DNA of 64,000 bases. Source: Pollutimonas bauzanensis (GTDB lineage Bacteria; Pseudomonadota; Gammaproteobacteria; Burkholderiales; Burkholderiaceae_B). The stretch spans positions 274,179 through 338,178 of the forward strand of contig NZ_FQXE01000006.1 in NCBI RefSeq assembly GCF_900129885.1. The letters are read 5' to 3'. The notes below the pieces were generated by a model that saw only the letters and a list, made by a program, of their open reading frames with translations, did no database searches and was not told where the DNA came from. Each line of letters begins with the position of its first letter. The stretch's first letter is position 1. The position numbers were made by a program, and so were the translations under genes. Below, piece by piece: positions 34,199 through 42,995 of this stretch.

Positions 34199-35275
34199 TT
34201 ACGAAGTGGTCGCGCGGCGTTCGTACCAGCCGCGTGAGCGATTGACCACGCGCACCACCAGCAGCATGACCGGCACCTCGATGAGCACGCCGACCACTGT
34301 TGCGAGTGCTGCGCCGGAATGGAAGCCGAACAGGCTGATGGCGGCGGCCACGGCCAGCTCGAAGAAGTTGCTGGCACCAATCAACGCGGATGGCCCAGCG
34401 ACGCAGTGCTTTTCGCCCACCTGGCGGTTGAGCCAGTACGCCAGACCGGAATTGAAGAACACCTGGATCAGGATCGGCACCGCCAGCATGGCGATCACCA
34501 GCGGCTGCCGGATGATGGCCTCGCCCTGGAAGGCGAACAGCAGCACCAGCGTCAGCAACAGCGCGGCGATGGACAATGGGCCGATGCGTTCCAGTGCCCT
34601 GTCGAACACGGCCTGCCCCTTGCGCAGCAGCGCCCGGCGCCAGAGCTGGGCCAGGATGACCGGAATGACGATGTACAAACCCACCGACACCAGCAAGGTG
34701 TCCCACGGCACCGTGATCGACGACAGGCCCAGCAGCAGGCCGACGATGGGTGCGAAGGCGAACACCATGATGGTGTCGTTCAAGGCCACTTGCGACAGCG
34801 TAAATACCGGATCACCGCCAGTCAGCCGACTCCAAACGAAAACCATTGCGGTACACGGTGCAGCAGCCAGCAGGATCAGGCCGGCGATATAGCTGTCGAG
34901 CTGATCGGCGGGCAGCCAGTCGGCAAAGACGTGGCGGATGAAGATCCACGCCAGCAACGCCATTGAGAACGGCTTGACGGCCCAATTGATGAACAGCGTG
35001 ACCCCCATGCCCCGCCAATGCTGGCGCACCTGGCCAAGCGCGGCGAAGTCCACCTTCAGCAGCATGGGGATGATCATTACCCAGATCAGCAGGCCGACCG
35101 GCAGGTTGACCTTGGCAATCTCCATGCGGCCGATGGCCTGGAATGCGGCGGGCGCGAACTGGCCCAGAGCGATCCCCGCGATGATGCACACCGCCACCCA
35201 TAGCGTCAGGTAACGCTCAAAGCCGCTCATGGCGGAGTTTGCTGGCGCGGGGCCGGCAGTATCGGTTGCGCTCAT
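34199..35275 (-). CDS. acr3: Arsenite efflux pump Acr3
   Basis: A 358-residue inner-membrane protein with about ten hydrophobic segments. The signature AAAPCTAMVFVWSRLTGGDP includes the Cys essential in Acr3 pumps; GPSALIGASNFFELAVAAAISLFG is the second conserved region. It exports As(III) made by the two ArsC enzymes. ATG 35275 (MSATDTAGPAP) is preferred to a start 19 codons earlier. It begins 10 bp after the upstream arsC stop. Confidence 0.94.
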   Translation of the reverse strand: MSATDTAGPAPANSAMSGFERYLTLWVAVCIIAGIALGQFAPAAFQAIGRMEIAKVNLPVGLLIWVMIIPMLLKVDFAALGQVRQHWRGMGVTLFINWAVKPFSMALLAWIFIRHVFADWLPADQLDSYIAGLILLAAAPCTAMVFVWSRLTGGDPVFTLSQVALNDTIMVFAFAPIVGLLLGLSSITVPWDTLLVSVGLYIVIPVILAQLWRRALLRKGQAVFDRALERIGPLSIAALLLTLVLLFAFQGEAIIRQPLVIAMLAVPILIQVFFNSGLAYWLNRQVGEKHCVAGPSALIGASNFFELAVAAAISLFGFHSGAALATVVGVLIEVPVMLLVVRVVNRSRGWYERRATTS

Positions 35276-35285
35276 CGGGCGGGCC

Positions 35286-35780
35286 TCACTGGCGGCCGAT
35301 GTCGCGCAGTTCACGCTGCAACGACATGGCATCGAGACTCTTGATCGGAAGCGACAGGAACAACTCGATACGTCGGCGCAGCGTCATGGCGGTATCGAAG
35401 AACGCCTTGCTTTGTCGTTCCAGGGTGCCTTCCACGGCTGCCGGGTCAGGCACGCCCCAATGCGCCGACACCGGCTTGCCCGGCCACAGCGGACACGCCT
35501 CGCCGGCTGCGTTGTCGCAGACGGTGAAGATGAAATCGAACACCGGCGCATCGGGCTTCACGAACTCGTCCCAGCTCTTGCTGCGGTAGCCCGTTGTCGG
35601 AAGGTGCAGCCGCTCCAGCGTGGCGAGTGCCAGCGGGTGAACTTCGCCTTTCGGATGGCTACCTGCCGACCAGGCGTGAAACCGCCCTTGGCCCATGTCG
35701 TTGAGGATGCCTTCGGCGAGGATGGAGCGGGCCGAATTGCCCGTACAGATGAACAAGGCGTTGTAAGTGGTATCGGTCAT
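35286..35780 (-). CDS. arsC: Arsenate reductase, thioredoxin/low-molecular-weight phosphatase type
   Basis: A 164-residue protein with the phosphatase-like loop CTGNSAR (Cys12 to Arg18, CX5R) and further Cys residues in FTVCDNAAGEACPLWPG that can complete the redox relay. WDEFVKPDAPVFDFIFTVCD is typical of this class. It converts arsenate to arsenite by a mechanism different from the glutaredoxin type at 33760; operons with both kinds occur in pseudomonads. It starts 2 bp after the arsR stop, so the two are tightly coupled. Confidence 0.93.
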   Translation of the reverse strand: MTDTTYNALFICTGNSARSILAEGILNDMGQGRFHAWSAGSHPKGEVHPLALATLERLHLPTTGYRSKSWDEFVKPDAPVFDFIFTVCDNAAGEACPLWPGKPVSAHWGVPDPAAVEGTLERQSKAFFDTAMTLRRRIELFLSLPIKSLDAMSLQRELRDIGRQ

Positions 35781-35782
35781 GG

Positions 35783-36103
35783 TCAGCAGCAGGTCTTGGA
35801 TGGAGAAACCTCGCATACGCCACCTTGGCAGCAATGCTCGGTCAGGTAACCGATCAGACCGTCCATGCGGCCGTACTCGGCGCGATAAATCAGGTTGCGG
35901 CCCTGCTGCTCGATGCTGACGAGGCCAGCATGGGCCAGTTCCTTCAAGTGGAAGGACAAGGTGTTGCGGGCCACGTCGAGCTGGTCAGCTAGCGTGCTCG
36001 GCGTCAGTCCGCCCGGGCCAGCAACGACCAAGGCGCGGAACACGCGCAGGCGCTGGGTGTGAGCCAGGGCGTTTAAGGCGGAAATGGCTTGATCCTCTTT
36101 CAT
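35783..36103 (-). CDS. arsR: Arsenic-responsive repressor ArsR
   Basis: A 106-residue winged-helix repressor. The recognition region is TPSTLADQLDVARNTLSFHLKELAHAGLVSIEQQGRNLIY. The As(III) site is the C-terminal cluster Cys91-Cys92-Cys97 in TEHCCQGGVC, the layout of the Acidithiobacillus ArsR type rather than the R773 type. A terminal TCC pair may also bind metal. MKEDQAISAL at 36103 fits homologues better than ATG 36121. It represses the operon until arsenite binds. Confidence 0.92.
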   Translation of the reverse strand: MKEDQAISALNALAHTQRLRVFRALVVAGPGGLTPSTLADQLDVARNTLSFHLKELAHAGLVSIEQQGRNLIYRAEYGRMDGLIGYLTEHCCQGGVCEVSPSKTCC

Positions 36104-36140
36104 GATTCGATAATACAACATTTATAGAATTAATGTGCAA
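36100..36140 (-). promoter_or_regulatory. Probable ars promoter/operator
   Basis: On the minus strand TTGCAC (36140-36135) and TGTATT (36117-36112) stand 17 bp apart in an A/T-rich patch that is unusual in this GC-rich DNA. A TATAAA lies between. The ArsR site should overlap it, but no clean dyad is obvious. The remaining gap to 36271 holds nothing I recognise. Confidence 0.45.
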
Positions 36141-36271
36141 ACCACAGTTGGATTTGCGGGTTGCGCTATGTGTTGGACTGCAAAAGCGGGCACCCCCCAG
36201 TTCGCATTTCTGACTGACCGCGCAGCCGCGCGCAGCCAAGGTATCGGCATCGCAACAGAAGAGCCGATGCC

Positions 36272-36838
36272 ATGCCTGCAATCCATGTATCCCGGTGTCT
36301 GGTCGGTACCAGCCTCCTGGCCGCAGCCTTGGCCAGCGGCTGCGCGACCACGCCACCGCCGCTGGCCGCCAGCACCGTCGAGGACGTCCCACCCGCGCCC
36401 GAGGCTGCACCGCCCGAGTTCATTCCCGTCGTGCGCTATGGCCGCTACACCCTGGTGGAGCTGGCGCCGATGGCGGCGCAGCGCGATCTGCTGGTGCAGA
36501 CCATCGACGTGTCCATGCCCGAGGAGGTCCGCGCCACGGTCGGCGACGGGCTGCGGCATGTGCTCAAACGCAGCGGCTACCAGCTTTGCGAGACCCCGCA
36601 TGCGGTGATCGAGCTGTACGCGCTGCCGCTGCCGGCGGCGCACTTGCATCTCGGCCCCATGACCTTGCGCGATGCACTGCTCACCCTGGCCGGTCCGGCT
36701 TGGGAACTGCACGCCGATGACCGGACGCGGCAGGTCTGCTTCGAGCGGCCTGGTCGCGACACCGGTGCCGAGCCGGTGTCCGAGCCGCCTGCTGCCGAGG
36801 CCGTGCAGACGTTCCCCTTTGCGGGAGGCCAGCCATGA
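36272..36838 (+). CDS. PilL N-terminal-domain lipoprotein of the ICE transfer region
   Basis: A 188-residue exported protein. Residues 1-24 are a lipoprotein signal ending LASGC (lipobox, Cys24), followed by a Pro-rich linker. The folded part (VVRYGRYTLVELAPMAAQRDLLVQTIDVSMP, then VGDGLRHVLKRSGYQLCE and HLHLGPMTLRDALLTLAG) matches the PilL N-terminal domain (TIGR03748) that opens the transfer region of SPI-7-like ICEs, where related proteins serve type IVB pili. It begins the long plus-strand transfer operon; the next start overlaps its stop by 4 bp. Confidence 0.82.
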   Translation: MPAIHVSRCLVGTSLLAAALASGCATTPPPLAASTVEDVPPAPEAAPPEFIPVVRYGRYTLVELAPMAAQRDLLVQTIDVSMPEEVRATVGDGLRHVLKRSGYQLCETPHAVIELYALPLPAAHLHLGPMTLRDALLTLAGPAWELHADDRTRQVCFERPGRDTGAEPVSEPPAAEAVQTFPFAGGQP

Positions 36839-37479
36839 ACGCGGCACAGCCGCTCCGGCGCCCGACCGCCGCCGTGGTGTTGCAAAGCCTGCTCTGGCTT
36901 TGGCTGCTGGGTCTCAGTGTCTTCGCGATCCTGGGCCACCAGACGATGACCGATCAGGCCGACCAGCAGCAGCTCGATGTCCGGTTGCAGCGCCTCGAAG
37001 CCCAGGTGACCGGGCTGGCCGAGACCACGCGGGCCTTGCAGCAGCAGCCCGCAGCCGCCACCGCCGCAGGCCTGCAAGACGCTCGGCAGGCAATGGAGGC
37101 GCGCATCGTTCAAGCCGAACAGGCGCTGGGTGGCTATGCCACCGCCGAGGACGTTCAGGCGCTGCGTACCGAAGTCGAGCAGATCAAGGTGCGCCAAGCG
37201 ACTGCGCGTGCAGCGGCGCCTACCCAGCGGCGCACCCCGAGCCAACCGGCCACCGCCAAGTCCGAACCGCCGCCGCTGCCATTTCGTGTCGTCGGCGCTG
37301 AGCTGCGCGCGGGTCAGCGCAGCGTGTCCGTCGCCCCGAGTGCCGGAGATTTCACGCCCGATCAGCTCCAGGTGCTGCTGCCGGGTGATGCGCTGGGTCC
37401 GTGGCGCCTGCAGGCGATCGAGGGCAATGCCGCGGTGTTCCAGGCCGGCGACCAGACCCGTCGCGTGGCGATTCCTTGA
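36835..37479 (+). CDS. ICE transfer-region membrane protein with coiled coil
   Basis: A 214-residue protein starting MNAAQPLRRPTAAVV, with one membrane helix at about residues 14-36 (LQSLLWLWLLGLSVFAILG), then a Gln/Ala-rich coiled coil to about residue 125 and a compact C-terminal domain (LPFRVVGAELRAGQRSVSVAPSAGDFTPDQLQVLLPGDALGPWRLQAI). The C-terminal part resembles PilP/secretion assembly proteins in style, but I cannot name the family. Anchored in the inner membrane with the domain in the periplasm, it could bridge the transfer machine. The start overlaps the PilL-like gene by 4 bp. Confidence 0.65.
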   Translation: MNAAQPLRRPTAAVVLQSLLWLWLLGLSVFAILGHQTMTDQADQQQLDVRLQRLEAQVTGLAETTRALQQQPAAATAAGLQDARQAMEARIVQAEQALGGYATAEDVQALRTEVEQIKVRQATARAAAPTQRRTPSQPATAKSEPPPLPFRVVGAELRAGQRSVSVAPSAGDFTPDQLQVLLPGDALGPWRLQAIEGNAAVFQAGDQTRRVAIP

Positions 37480-37493
37480 CCGGAGCCCACCAC

Positions 37494-38219
37494 ATGAAGC
37501 CGTCGATCATCCTGTACGCGTTCCTGCTGGGCTCCATGCAGTTGCCCGCCTGGGCGCAGCAGCCCGCCACGACCCCCGCCCGCAATGCGCAGAGCCAGGA
37601 GCGCCCGCTGGCCGCCCGCATCCTGGACGACCGGGTGGCAGGCGAATGGGGCCTGCAACCGCAGGAATGGGCGCGCTATCGCGACTTGATGGATGGGCCG
37701 CTGGGCATCTACTCGCCAAATCTGGACCCGCTGTCCGCCCTGGGCATCGAGGCGCGCACCGACGAAGAACGGCGGCGCTACGCAGAGCTGCAGGTGCAAG
37801 TCGAAGCGCGCCGCGTGGAGAAGCTGCTCGCGTACCAGCGCGCCTACGACGAGGCCTGGCAGCGCCTGAACCCCGGCATGCAGCGGGTGAACCTGTCTGA
37901 CGAGAGGCCAGGCGCCGCCGCTGCGCGGGGCAGCGGTCGCACGGCAGTGTTCATCAAGGACGGCTGCGCGGCTTGCGGGCAACTCGTCCAACGCCTGCAA
38001 TCCTCGGGTGCCGAGTTCGACCTTTACATGGTCGGCAGCCGCCAGGACGATGCGCGCATCCGCGACTGGGCCAAGCGCGCCCAGATCGACCCGGCCCGGG
38101 TGCGCAGCGGCGGCATCACGCTCAACCACGACGGCGGCCGCTGGCTGTCGCTGAGCCTGCCCGGCGATTTGCCTGCGGTTGTGCGCGAAGTGAACGGCCA
38201 ATGGCAACGCCAGCCGTAA
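37494..38219 (+). CDS. TIGR03759-family ICE protein, exported, thioredoxin-like
   Basis: A 241-residue protein with a signal peptide (MKPSIILYAFLLGSMQLPAWAQ). The first domain contains EWGLQPQEWARYRDLMDGPLGIYSPNLDPLSALGIEARTDEERRRYAEL, the TIGR03759 hallmark. The second has GCAACGQLVQRLQ, a Cys-x-x-Cys in a thioredoxin-like setting. It is likely periplasmic and may assist disulfide formation in transfer proteins. The next gene starts 19 bp inside its 3' end, so translation is coupled. Confidence 0.85.
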   Translation: MKPSIILYAFLLGSMQLPAWAQQPATTPARNAQSQERPLAARILDDRVAGEWGLQPQEWARYRDLMDGPLGIYSPNLDPLSALGIEARTDEERRRYAELQVQVEARRVEKLLAYQRAYDEAWQRLNPGMQRVNLSDERPGAAAARGSGRTAVFIKDGCAACGQLVQRLQSSGAEFDLYMVGSRQDDARIRDWAKRAQIDPARVRSGGITLNHDGGRWLSLSLPGDLPAVVREVNGQWQRQP

Positions 38220-38791
38220 CGGCGCTGCTGCGCGCACTGGCGCTCACTGCGGGCCTGTTCGCCTGCGCCGCCCATGCCCAGGAGGTTCCGCCACCGGCCT
38301 ACCAGCTTGCCGCACAGCGCGCGGGCATTCCCTCGACGGTGCTCTACGCCGTGGCCTTGCAGGAGAGCGGCATGCGACGCAATGGACGCATCGTCCCATG
38401 GCCGTGGACCCTGAATGTCGCCGGCCAGTCGCGGCGCTTCGCCACCCGTGCCGATGCCTGCGCCGGTTTGCAGCAGGCGATGCGATCTACGCCACCCACG
38501 CGCATCGACGCGGGCCTGGGCCAGATCAACCTGGGCTACCACCCGCACCGCTACACCCATGCCTGCGACTTGTTGGACCCGTACCGCAATCTCGCCAGCG
38601 CCGCCGAGATCCTCAAGGAGCAGTACACCCCCGGTGAAGACTGGCTGCTGGCCATGGGCCGCTACCACCGGCCCGCGGGCGGTGAGCCTGCCGCCCGCTA
38701 TCGACGCAGCGTATCCCGACACCTCGCCCGCGTGCAGGGCACGCACTCAATCGCCACGGCGCGAGCCGTGCGTCAGGAGTCGACCCCATGA
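38201..38791 (+). CDS. Lytic transglycosylase of the ICE transfer system (VirB1-like)
   Basis: A 196-residue exported protein: signal peptide to about AHA (residue 24), then an SLT-type lysozyme fold. Catalytic Glu is in LYAVALQESGMRRNG; downstream blocks DAGLGQINLGYHPHR (the GLxQI motif) and DWLLAMGRYHRP are present. It opens peptidoglycan so the secretion channel can cross the cell wall. ATG 38201 lies within the upstream gene; a more distal frame is ignored because the signal peptide begins here. The next gene overlaps its stop by 4 bp. Confidence 0.88.
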   Translation: MATPAVTALLRALALTAGLFACAAHAQEVPPPAYQLAAQRAGIPSTVLYAVALQESGMRRNGRIVPWPWTLNVAGQSRRFATRADACAGLQQAMRSTPPTRIDAGLGQINLGYHPHRYTHACDLLDPYRNLASAAEILKEQYTPGEDWLLAMGRYHRPAGGEPAARYRRSVSRHLARVQGTHSIATARAVRQESTP

Positions 38792-39327
38792 CGAAACCGC
38801 TCTGGACCCTGCGGGGCCTGCTCGCGCTGCTGGCGGCGCTGCCGTTGGTCGCGCATGCCGCCGAACCGCTGATCGTGGTCGAGGACCGCGGCGGCGCGTC
38901 GGCGCTGCCGTACTACGAAGCGCTTAACCTGCAGCCACGCGCCAACAGCGCGTTGCGGCCTCCCATTCCGACGCCGCAGATTCCCGCCACCCCCGCTGAC
39001 GAGGCAGCGATGCTGCCGGTACGCAGCGCGAAGCTGATGCCCGGCTTCGTCGCGCGGCGCGTGATCGAGGCACCGGGCCTGCGGCCTTTCGTGGTCATCG
39101 GCGACGATGAGACCTCGCAAGCCTGGCTGCGCCGTCACGCGGCGTCGCTGCACGACCGCGGCGCGGTCGGCCTGGTGGTCAATGTCGAGACCGCGCAGGC
39201 TTTGGCGCGGTTGCGCGCACTGGCGCCTGGCGTGCCGATGGCCCCCGTGGCCGGCGATGATCTGGCCGAACGCCTGGGCCTGCGGCACTACCCGGCGCTG
39301 ATCACGGCGACCGGCATCGAGCAATGA
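38788..39327 (+). CDS. TIGR03765-family ICE protein, exported
   Basis: A 179-residue protein with a signal peptide (MTKPLWTLRGLLALLAALPLVAHA) and a mature part starting EPLIVVEDRGGASALPYYEALNL. The conserved block RSAKLMPGFVARRVIEAPGLRPFVVIGDDETSQAWLRRHAASL and the end HYPALITATGIEQ identify this ICE-only family. The activity is unknown; it resembles TrbC/thiol-oxidoreductase-like modules in length and location but lacks a Cys pair. It lies just before the coupling protein gene, a fixed order in these elements. Confidence 0.82.
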   Translation: MTKPLWTLRGLLALLAALPLVAHAAEPLIVVEDRGGASALPYYEALNLQPRANSALRPPIPTPQIPATPADEAAMLPVRSAKLMPGFVARRVIEAPGLRPFVVIGDDETSQAWLRRHAASLHDRGAVGLVVNVETAQALARLRALAPGVPMAPVAGDDLAERLGLRHYPALITATGIEQ

Positions 39328-39331
39328 GGCC

Positions 39332-41521
39332 ATGTCGGGGAAACAGCCCGTCGAAGTCCTGTTGCGCCCAGCGGTGGAGCTATACACCGTCGCGGCATGT
39401 GCGGGCGCCGCGTTTCTGTCCCTGGTGGCCCCGTGGTCGCTCGCGCTGAGCCCAGCCATGGGCGTCGGTGCCGCACTGGCGTTCGGCGCCTATGGCGCGA
39501 TCCGCTACCGCGATGCGCGGGTGATCCTGCGCTACCGCCGCAACATCCGGCGCCTGCCGCGCTACGTGATGACGAGCAGGGACGTGCCGGTCAGCCAGCA
39601 GCGCCTGTTCGTGGGGCGCGGTTTCCTGTGGGAACAGAAGCACACCCACAGGCTGATGCAGACGTACCGGCCGGAATTTCGCCGCTACGTCGAGCCAACA
39701 CCGGCATACCGGCTGGCGCGACGCCTGGAGGAGCGGCTGGAGTTCGCACCGTTTCCACTGTCTCGCCTCGTACGGCTCACGGGCTGGGATGTGTCATTCA
39801 ACCCCGTGCGGCCACTGCCACCGGTAGGCGGCCTGCCGCGATTGCACGGCATCGAACCCGACGAGGTCGACGTCAGCCTGCCACTGGGTGAGCGCGTCGG
39901 CCATTCGCTGGTGCTGGGCACCACGCGCGTGGGGAAGACGCGGCTGGCCGAGTTGTTCGTCACCCAGGACATCCGTCGCACGAATGCAGACGGTGAGCAT
40001 GAGGTCGTGATCGTCATCGACCCCAAGGGCGACGCGGATCTCTTGAAACGCATGTACGTCGAAGCCAAGCGAGCGGGTCGCGAGGGCGAGTTCTACGTCT
40101 TTCACCTCGGCTGGCCCGAGTTCTCTGCACGCTACAACGCGGTGGGGCGCTTCGGACGCATCAGTGAAGTCGCCACGCGCATTGCCGGGCAACTCTCCGG
40201 CGAGGGCAACAGTGCAGCGTTCCGCGAGTTCGCATGGCGCTTCGTCAACATCATTGCGCGCGCATTGGTGGAACTGGGGCAGCGCCCGGACTACATGCTG
40301 ATCCAGCGGCACGTAATCAACATCGACGCGCTGTTCATGGAGTACGCCCAACACTACTTCGCCAAGACCGAGCCCAAGACCTGGGAGGTGATCGTCCAGA
40401 TCGAGGCCAAGCTCAACGAGAAGAACATCCCAAGGAACATGATCGGGCGCGAGAAGCGTGTGGTGGCGCTGGAGCAATACCTCTCCCAGGCGCGCAACTA
40501 CGACCCTGTGCTCGATGGCCTGCGCTCGGCGGTGCGCTACGACAAGACCTACTTCGACAAGATCGTTGCATCGCTGCTGCCGCTGCTGGAAAAGCTCACC
40601 AGCGGCAAGATCGCCCAACTCCTGGCGCCGAATTACTCCGACCTGTCTGACGCGCGCCCGATCTTCGACTGGATGCAAGTCATCAGGAAGCGCGCCGTGG
40701 TCTATGTCGGCCTGGATGCGCTGTCGGATGCTGAAGTCGCCGCGGCGGTCGGCAACTCCATGTTCTCCGACCTGGTGTCGGTAGCCGGGCACATCTACAA
40801 GCACGGGATCGACGACGGCCTGCCGGGTGCCTCGGCTGGCACGCGCATTCCCATCAACGTCCATGCCGACGAGTTCAACGAACTGATGGGCGACGAGTTC
40901 ATCCCCCTTATCAACAAGGGCGGCGGTGCCGGGCTGCAGGTGACCGCGTATACGCAGACGCTCTCGGACATCGAGGCCCGCATCGGCAACCGCGCGAAGG
41001 CCGGCCAGGTGATCGGCAACTTCAACAACCTGTTCATGCTGCGGGTTCGGGAAACCGCCACCGCGGAATTGTTGACCCGTCAATTGCCCAAGGTGGAGGT
41101 CTATACCACCACCATCGTCTCCGGCGCGACCGATGCCTCGGACATCCGCGGGACGACGGACTTCACCAGCAACACGCAAGACCGCATCAGCATGTCGAGC
41201 GTGCCGATGATCGAGCCATCCCACGTCGTCGGCCTGCCCAAAGGCCAATGCTTCGCGCTGCTGCAGGGTGGTCAGCTCTGGAAGGTCCGGATGCCACTGC
41301 CAGCGCCTGACCCCGATGAAGTGATGCCGGCGGACTTGCAGCAACTGGCTGGGTACATGCGTCAGAGCTACAGCGAGGCCACGCAATGGTGGGAGTTCAC
41401 CAGTTCCCCAGCCTTGCAGGAGGCTGCCTTGCCCGACGACCTGCTGGATGACGCCGCTCCGGCCGAGCCTGACGCGGTGGCCACCGGCGCCGACGACAGC
41501 ACCGGCGAGGCCGCACCATGA
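39332..41521 (+). CDS. traD: Type IV secretion coupling protein TraD
   Basis: A 729-residue membrane ATPase. Two hydrophobic stretches lie near the N-terminus (about residues 12-55). Walker A is GTTRVGKT at 196-203, followed by EVVIVIDPKGDADLLKRM. The C-terminal lobe has INVHADEFNELMGDEFIPLINKGGGAGLQVTAYTQTLSDIEARIG, typical of ICE-type TraD proteins. It recruits the relaxase-DNA complex and feeds DNA into the secretion channel. An acidic C-terminal tail may bind the relaxosome. The next gene overlaps by 4 bp. Confidence 0.93.
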   Translation: MSGKQPVEVLLRPAVELYTVAACAGAAFLSLVAPWSLALSPAMGVGAALAFGAYGAIRYRDARVILRYRRNIRRLPRYVMTSRDVPVSQQRLFVGRGFLWEQKHTHRLMQTYRPEFRRYVEPTPAYRLARRLEERLEFAPFPLSRLVRLTGWDVSFNPVRPLPPVGGLPRLHGIEPDEVDVSLPLGERVGHSLVLGTTRVGKTRLAELFVTQDIRRTNADGEHEVVIVIDPKGDADLLKRMYVEAKRAGREGEFYVFHLGWPEFSARYNAVGRFGRISEVATRIAGQLSGEGNSAAFREFAWRFVNIIARALVELGQRPDYMLIQRHVINIDALFMEYAQHYFAKTEPKTWEVIVQIEAKLNEKNIPRNMIGREKRVVALEQYLSQARNYDPVLDGLRSAVRYDKTYFDKIVASLLPLLEKLTSGKIAQLLAPNYSDLSDARPIFDWMQVIRKRAVVYVGLDALSDAEVAAAVGNSMFSDLVSVAGHIYKHGIDDGLPGASAGTRIPINVHADEFNELMGDEFIPLINKGGGAGLQVTAYTQTLSDIEARIGNRAKAGQVIGNFNNLFMLRVRETATAELLTRQLPKVEVYTTTIVSGATDASDIRGTTDFTSNTQDRISMSSVPMIEPSHVVGLPKGQCFALLQGGQLWKVRMPLPAPDPDEVMPADLQQLAGYMRQSYSEATQWWEFTSSPALQEAALPDDLLDDAAPAEPDAVATGADDSTGEAAP

Positions 41522-42267
41522 AGGATGCCGCCTCGACCGCGCAGCGGGAGCAGAACCAGCGCCAGGGGCTGATCGTCGGCACCATCACCTTGCCGTTCAG
41601 GCTGCTCGGGGTGCTGATCGGTTCGCTGCTGTTCTCGATCGTGGTGGAGTGCGTCGGCATGCACCTGTTCTGGAAGGACCAGGGCTGGCGCCACTCCCAG
41701 CAGATGCTGCAGTACGAACTCGGGCACCTGTCGAACCACTTCACGCGCAGCGTGGTGGTGCAGGAGCCCGGGCGCACGGCGCACGAGCTGGTGGATACCG
41801 GGTACGGGTGGGTGTTCGTGCGCTCGGGGTTGCTGGAGCGCATGAGCCAGACCGCCGAGCGCGCCCGTGCGCCCAGCCGCGAGCCGACGCGCAACTTCCG
41901 CTATTACATCAGCCAGGCCTATGTCTGGGCCGAGAGCTACCTGATCGCCGCGGCCTTCACGACGCTCACGTTCCTCGTGCGCCTGCTGGTCCTGGTGCTC
42001 ACGCTGCCGCTGATCCTCACTGCGGCATTCGTCGGCCTGATCGACGGCCTGGTGCGGCGGGACGTGCGGCGGTTCGGCGCGGGCCGGGAATCCGGCTTCA
42101 TCTACCACCGCGCGAAAGCGAGCCTGATGCCGCTGGCCGTGCTGCCCTGGATCACCTACCTCGCGCTGCCGATCTCGGTGCATCCGCTGCTGATCCTGCT
42201 GCCCAGCGCAGCCTTGCTGGGACTGGCCGTGAGCCTGACCGCGGGCAGCTTCAAAAAGTACCTCTAG
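41518..42267 (+). CDS. TIGR03747-family ICE membrane protein
   Basis: A 249-residue integral membrane protein with about four hydrophobic segments (near residues 20-45, 140-160, 165-185 and 205-240). The family blocks QGLIVGTITLPFRLLGVLIGSLLFSI and YYISQAYVWAESYLIAAAFTTLTFL are clear, as is FGAGRESGFIYHRAKASLMP. Its gene always sits behind traD in this ICE family, so it probably assists the coupling protein at the inner membrane. No biochemical role is known. Confidence 0.87.
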   Translation: MKDAASTAQREQNQRQGLIVGTITLPFRLLGVLIGSLLFSIVVECVGMHLFWKDQGWRHSQQMLQYELGHLSNHFTRSVVVQEPGRTAHELVDTGYGWVFVRSGLLERMSQTAERARAPSREPTRNFRYYISQAYVWAESYLIAAAFTTLTFLVRLLVLVLTLPLILTAAFVGLIDGLVRRDVRRFGAGRESGFIYHRAKASLMPLAVLPWITYLALPISVHPLLILLPSAALLGLAVSLTAGSFKKYL

Positions 42268-42365
42268 GCCATCAATCCGGTCGCTTCCGGGTTCCTATTG
42301 TTTGCGGCCTGAAACAGCCCTGATCTCCACGATCAACCCATTGCTGATCACACAGGAATGGCGCG

Positions 42366-42749
42366 ATGTTGGCTTCGATCTGGCTGCGCGCCGCGCATCG
42401 CGGCGTGCCCACTTTTCTCGTGACGGCCCTCGTGCTGGGCCGGTCCCCGATGGCCTTGGCCGAGTCCCCGGCGCAGCGCCAGGAGTTGGTCGCCGCGCTG
42501 CGCCAGCTCGACGCGCTGGAACGCACCGTCGCGGACAGCGCCGCGCATACCCCCATCACACCGGGCGAGCGCTACCACTTCGATTACCCGCGGCTCCAGG
42601 CTGACTTGGCGCGCGTGCGCGCCGGCATCCAATTTCACCTGACGCCATCGCGCGCTCAACCGCGCGCCCCCTCCGAACTGGCCGGCGAATACCGCACCGA
42701 ACGGGCGACCGAGCCGCTGCCGGCGACGACTGCGGAGGGCAAGCAATGA
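42366..42749 (+). CDS. RAQPRD-family ICE protein
   Basis: A 127-residue exported protein with a signal peptide (MLASIWLRAAHRGVPTFLVTALVLGRSPMALA). The mature part has a coiled section (RQELVAALRQLDALERTV) and the name-giving block LTPSRAQPRAPSELAGEYRTE at the C-terminus. The family (TIGR01690) is a marker of MPF-G transfer regions; its role is unknown. The 98-bp gap before it is the only break in a tightly packed run, so a promoter may lie there. The next start overlaps by 4 bp. Confidence 0.87.
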   Translation: MLASIWLRAAHRGVPTFLVTALVLGRSPMALAESPAQRQELVAALRQLDALERTVADSAAHTPITPGERYHFDYPRLQADLARVRAGIQFHLTPSRAQPRAPSELAGEYRTERATEPLPATTAEGKQ

Positions 42750-42979
42750 ACGGCGCCCAGGTCTCGGCATTTCAAGCCAACAGCGGTATCGCGCCTTCCG
42801 CGATGGCGACCGTTCTGGTCGGCGTCGTGTTCGCGGTCCTGCTCGTGTGGGGCGTCTGGGCCATCCGAACGGCCTACGTGGGGTGGTCCGAGAGCCGCCT
42901 CAACCAGCGCCAGTTCCTCGGCGTCTGCATCCGCTTCGTCGCGATGTACCTCGTCCTGAGTTTCTTCCTTCTGTCCTGA
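42746..42979 (+). CDS. TIGR03758-family ICE small membrane protein
   Basis: A 77-residue protein with two membrane helices (about residues 17-40 and 58-76) around the conserved VGWSESRLNQRQFLGVCIRF loop. The length and motif match the PFL_4701-type small protein found in all MPF-G systems. It might act as a pilin-like or channel accessory subunit together with the next gene. Start overlaps the RAQPRD gene by 4 bp. Confidence 0.85.
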   Translation: MNGAQVSAFQANSGIAPSAMATVLVGVVFAVLLVWGVWAIRTAYVGWSESRLNQRQFLGVCIRFVAMYLVLSFFLLS

Positions 42980-42995
42980 CCTGAAAGGCCCGACC

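Noticed and set aside
39794..41386. A 530-codon minus-strand frame inside traD
   Set aside because: Antisense shadow; the plus-strand TraD has all its motifs over the same bases.
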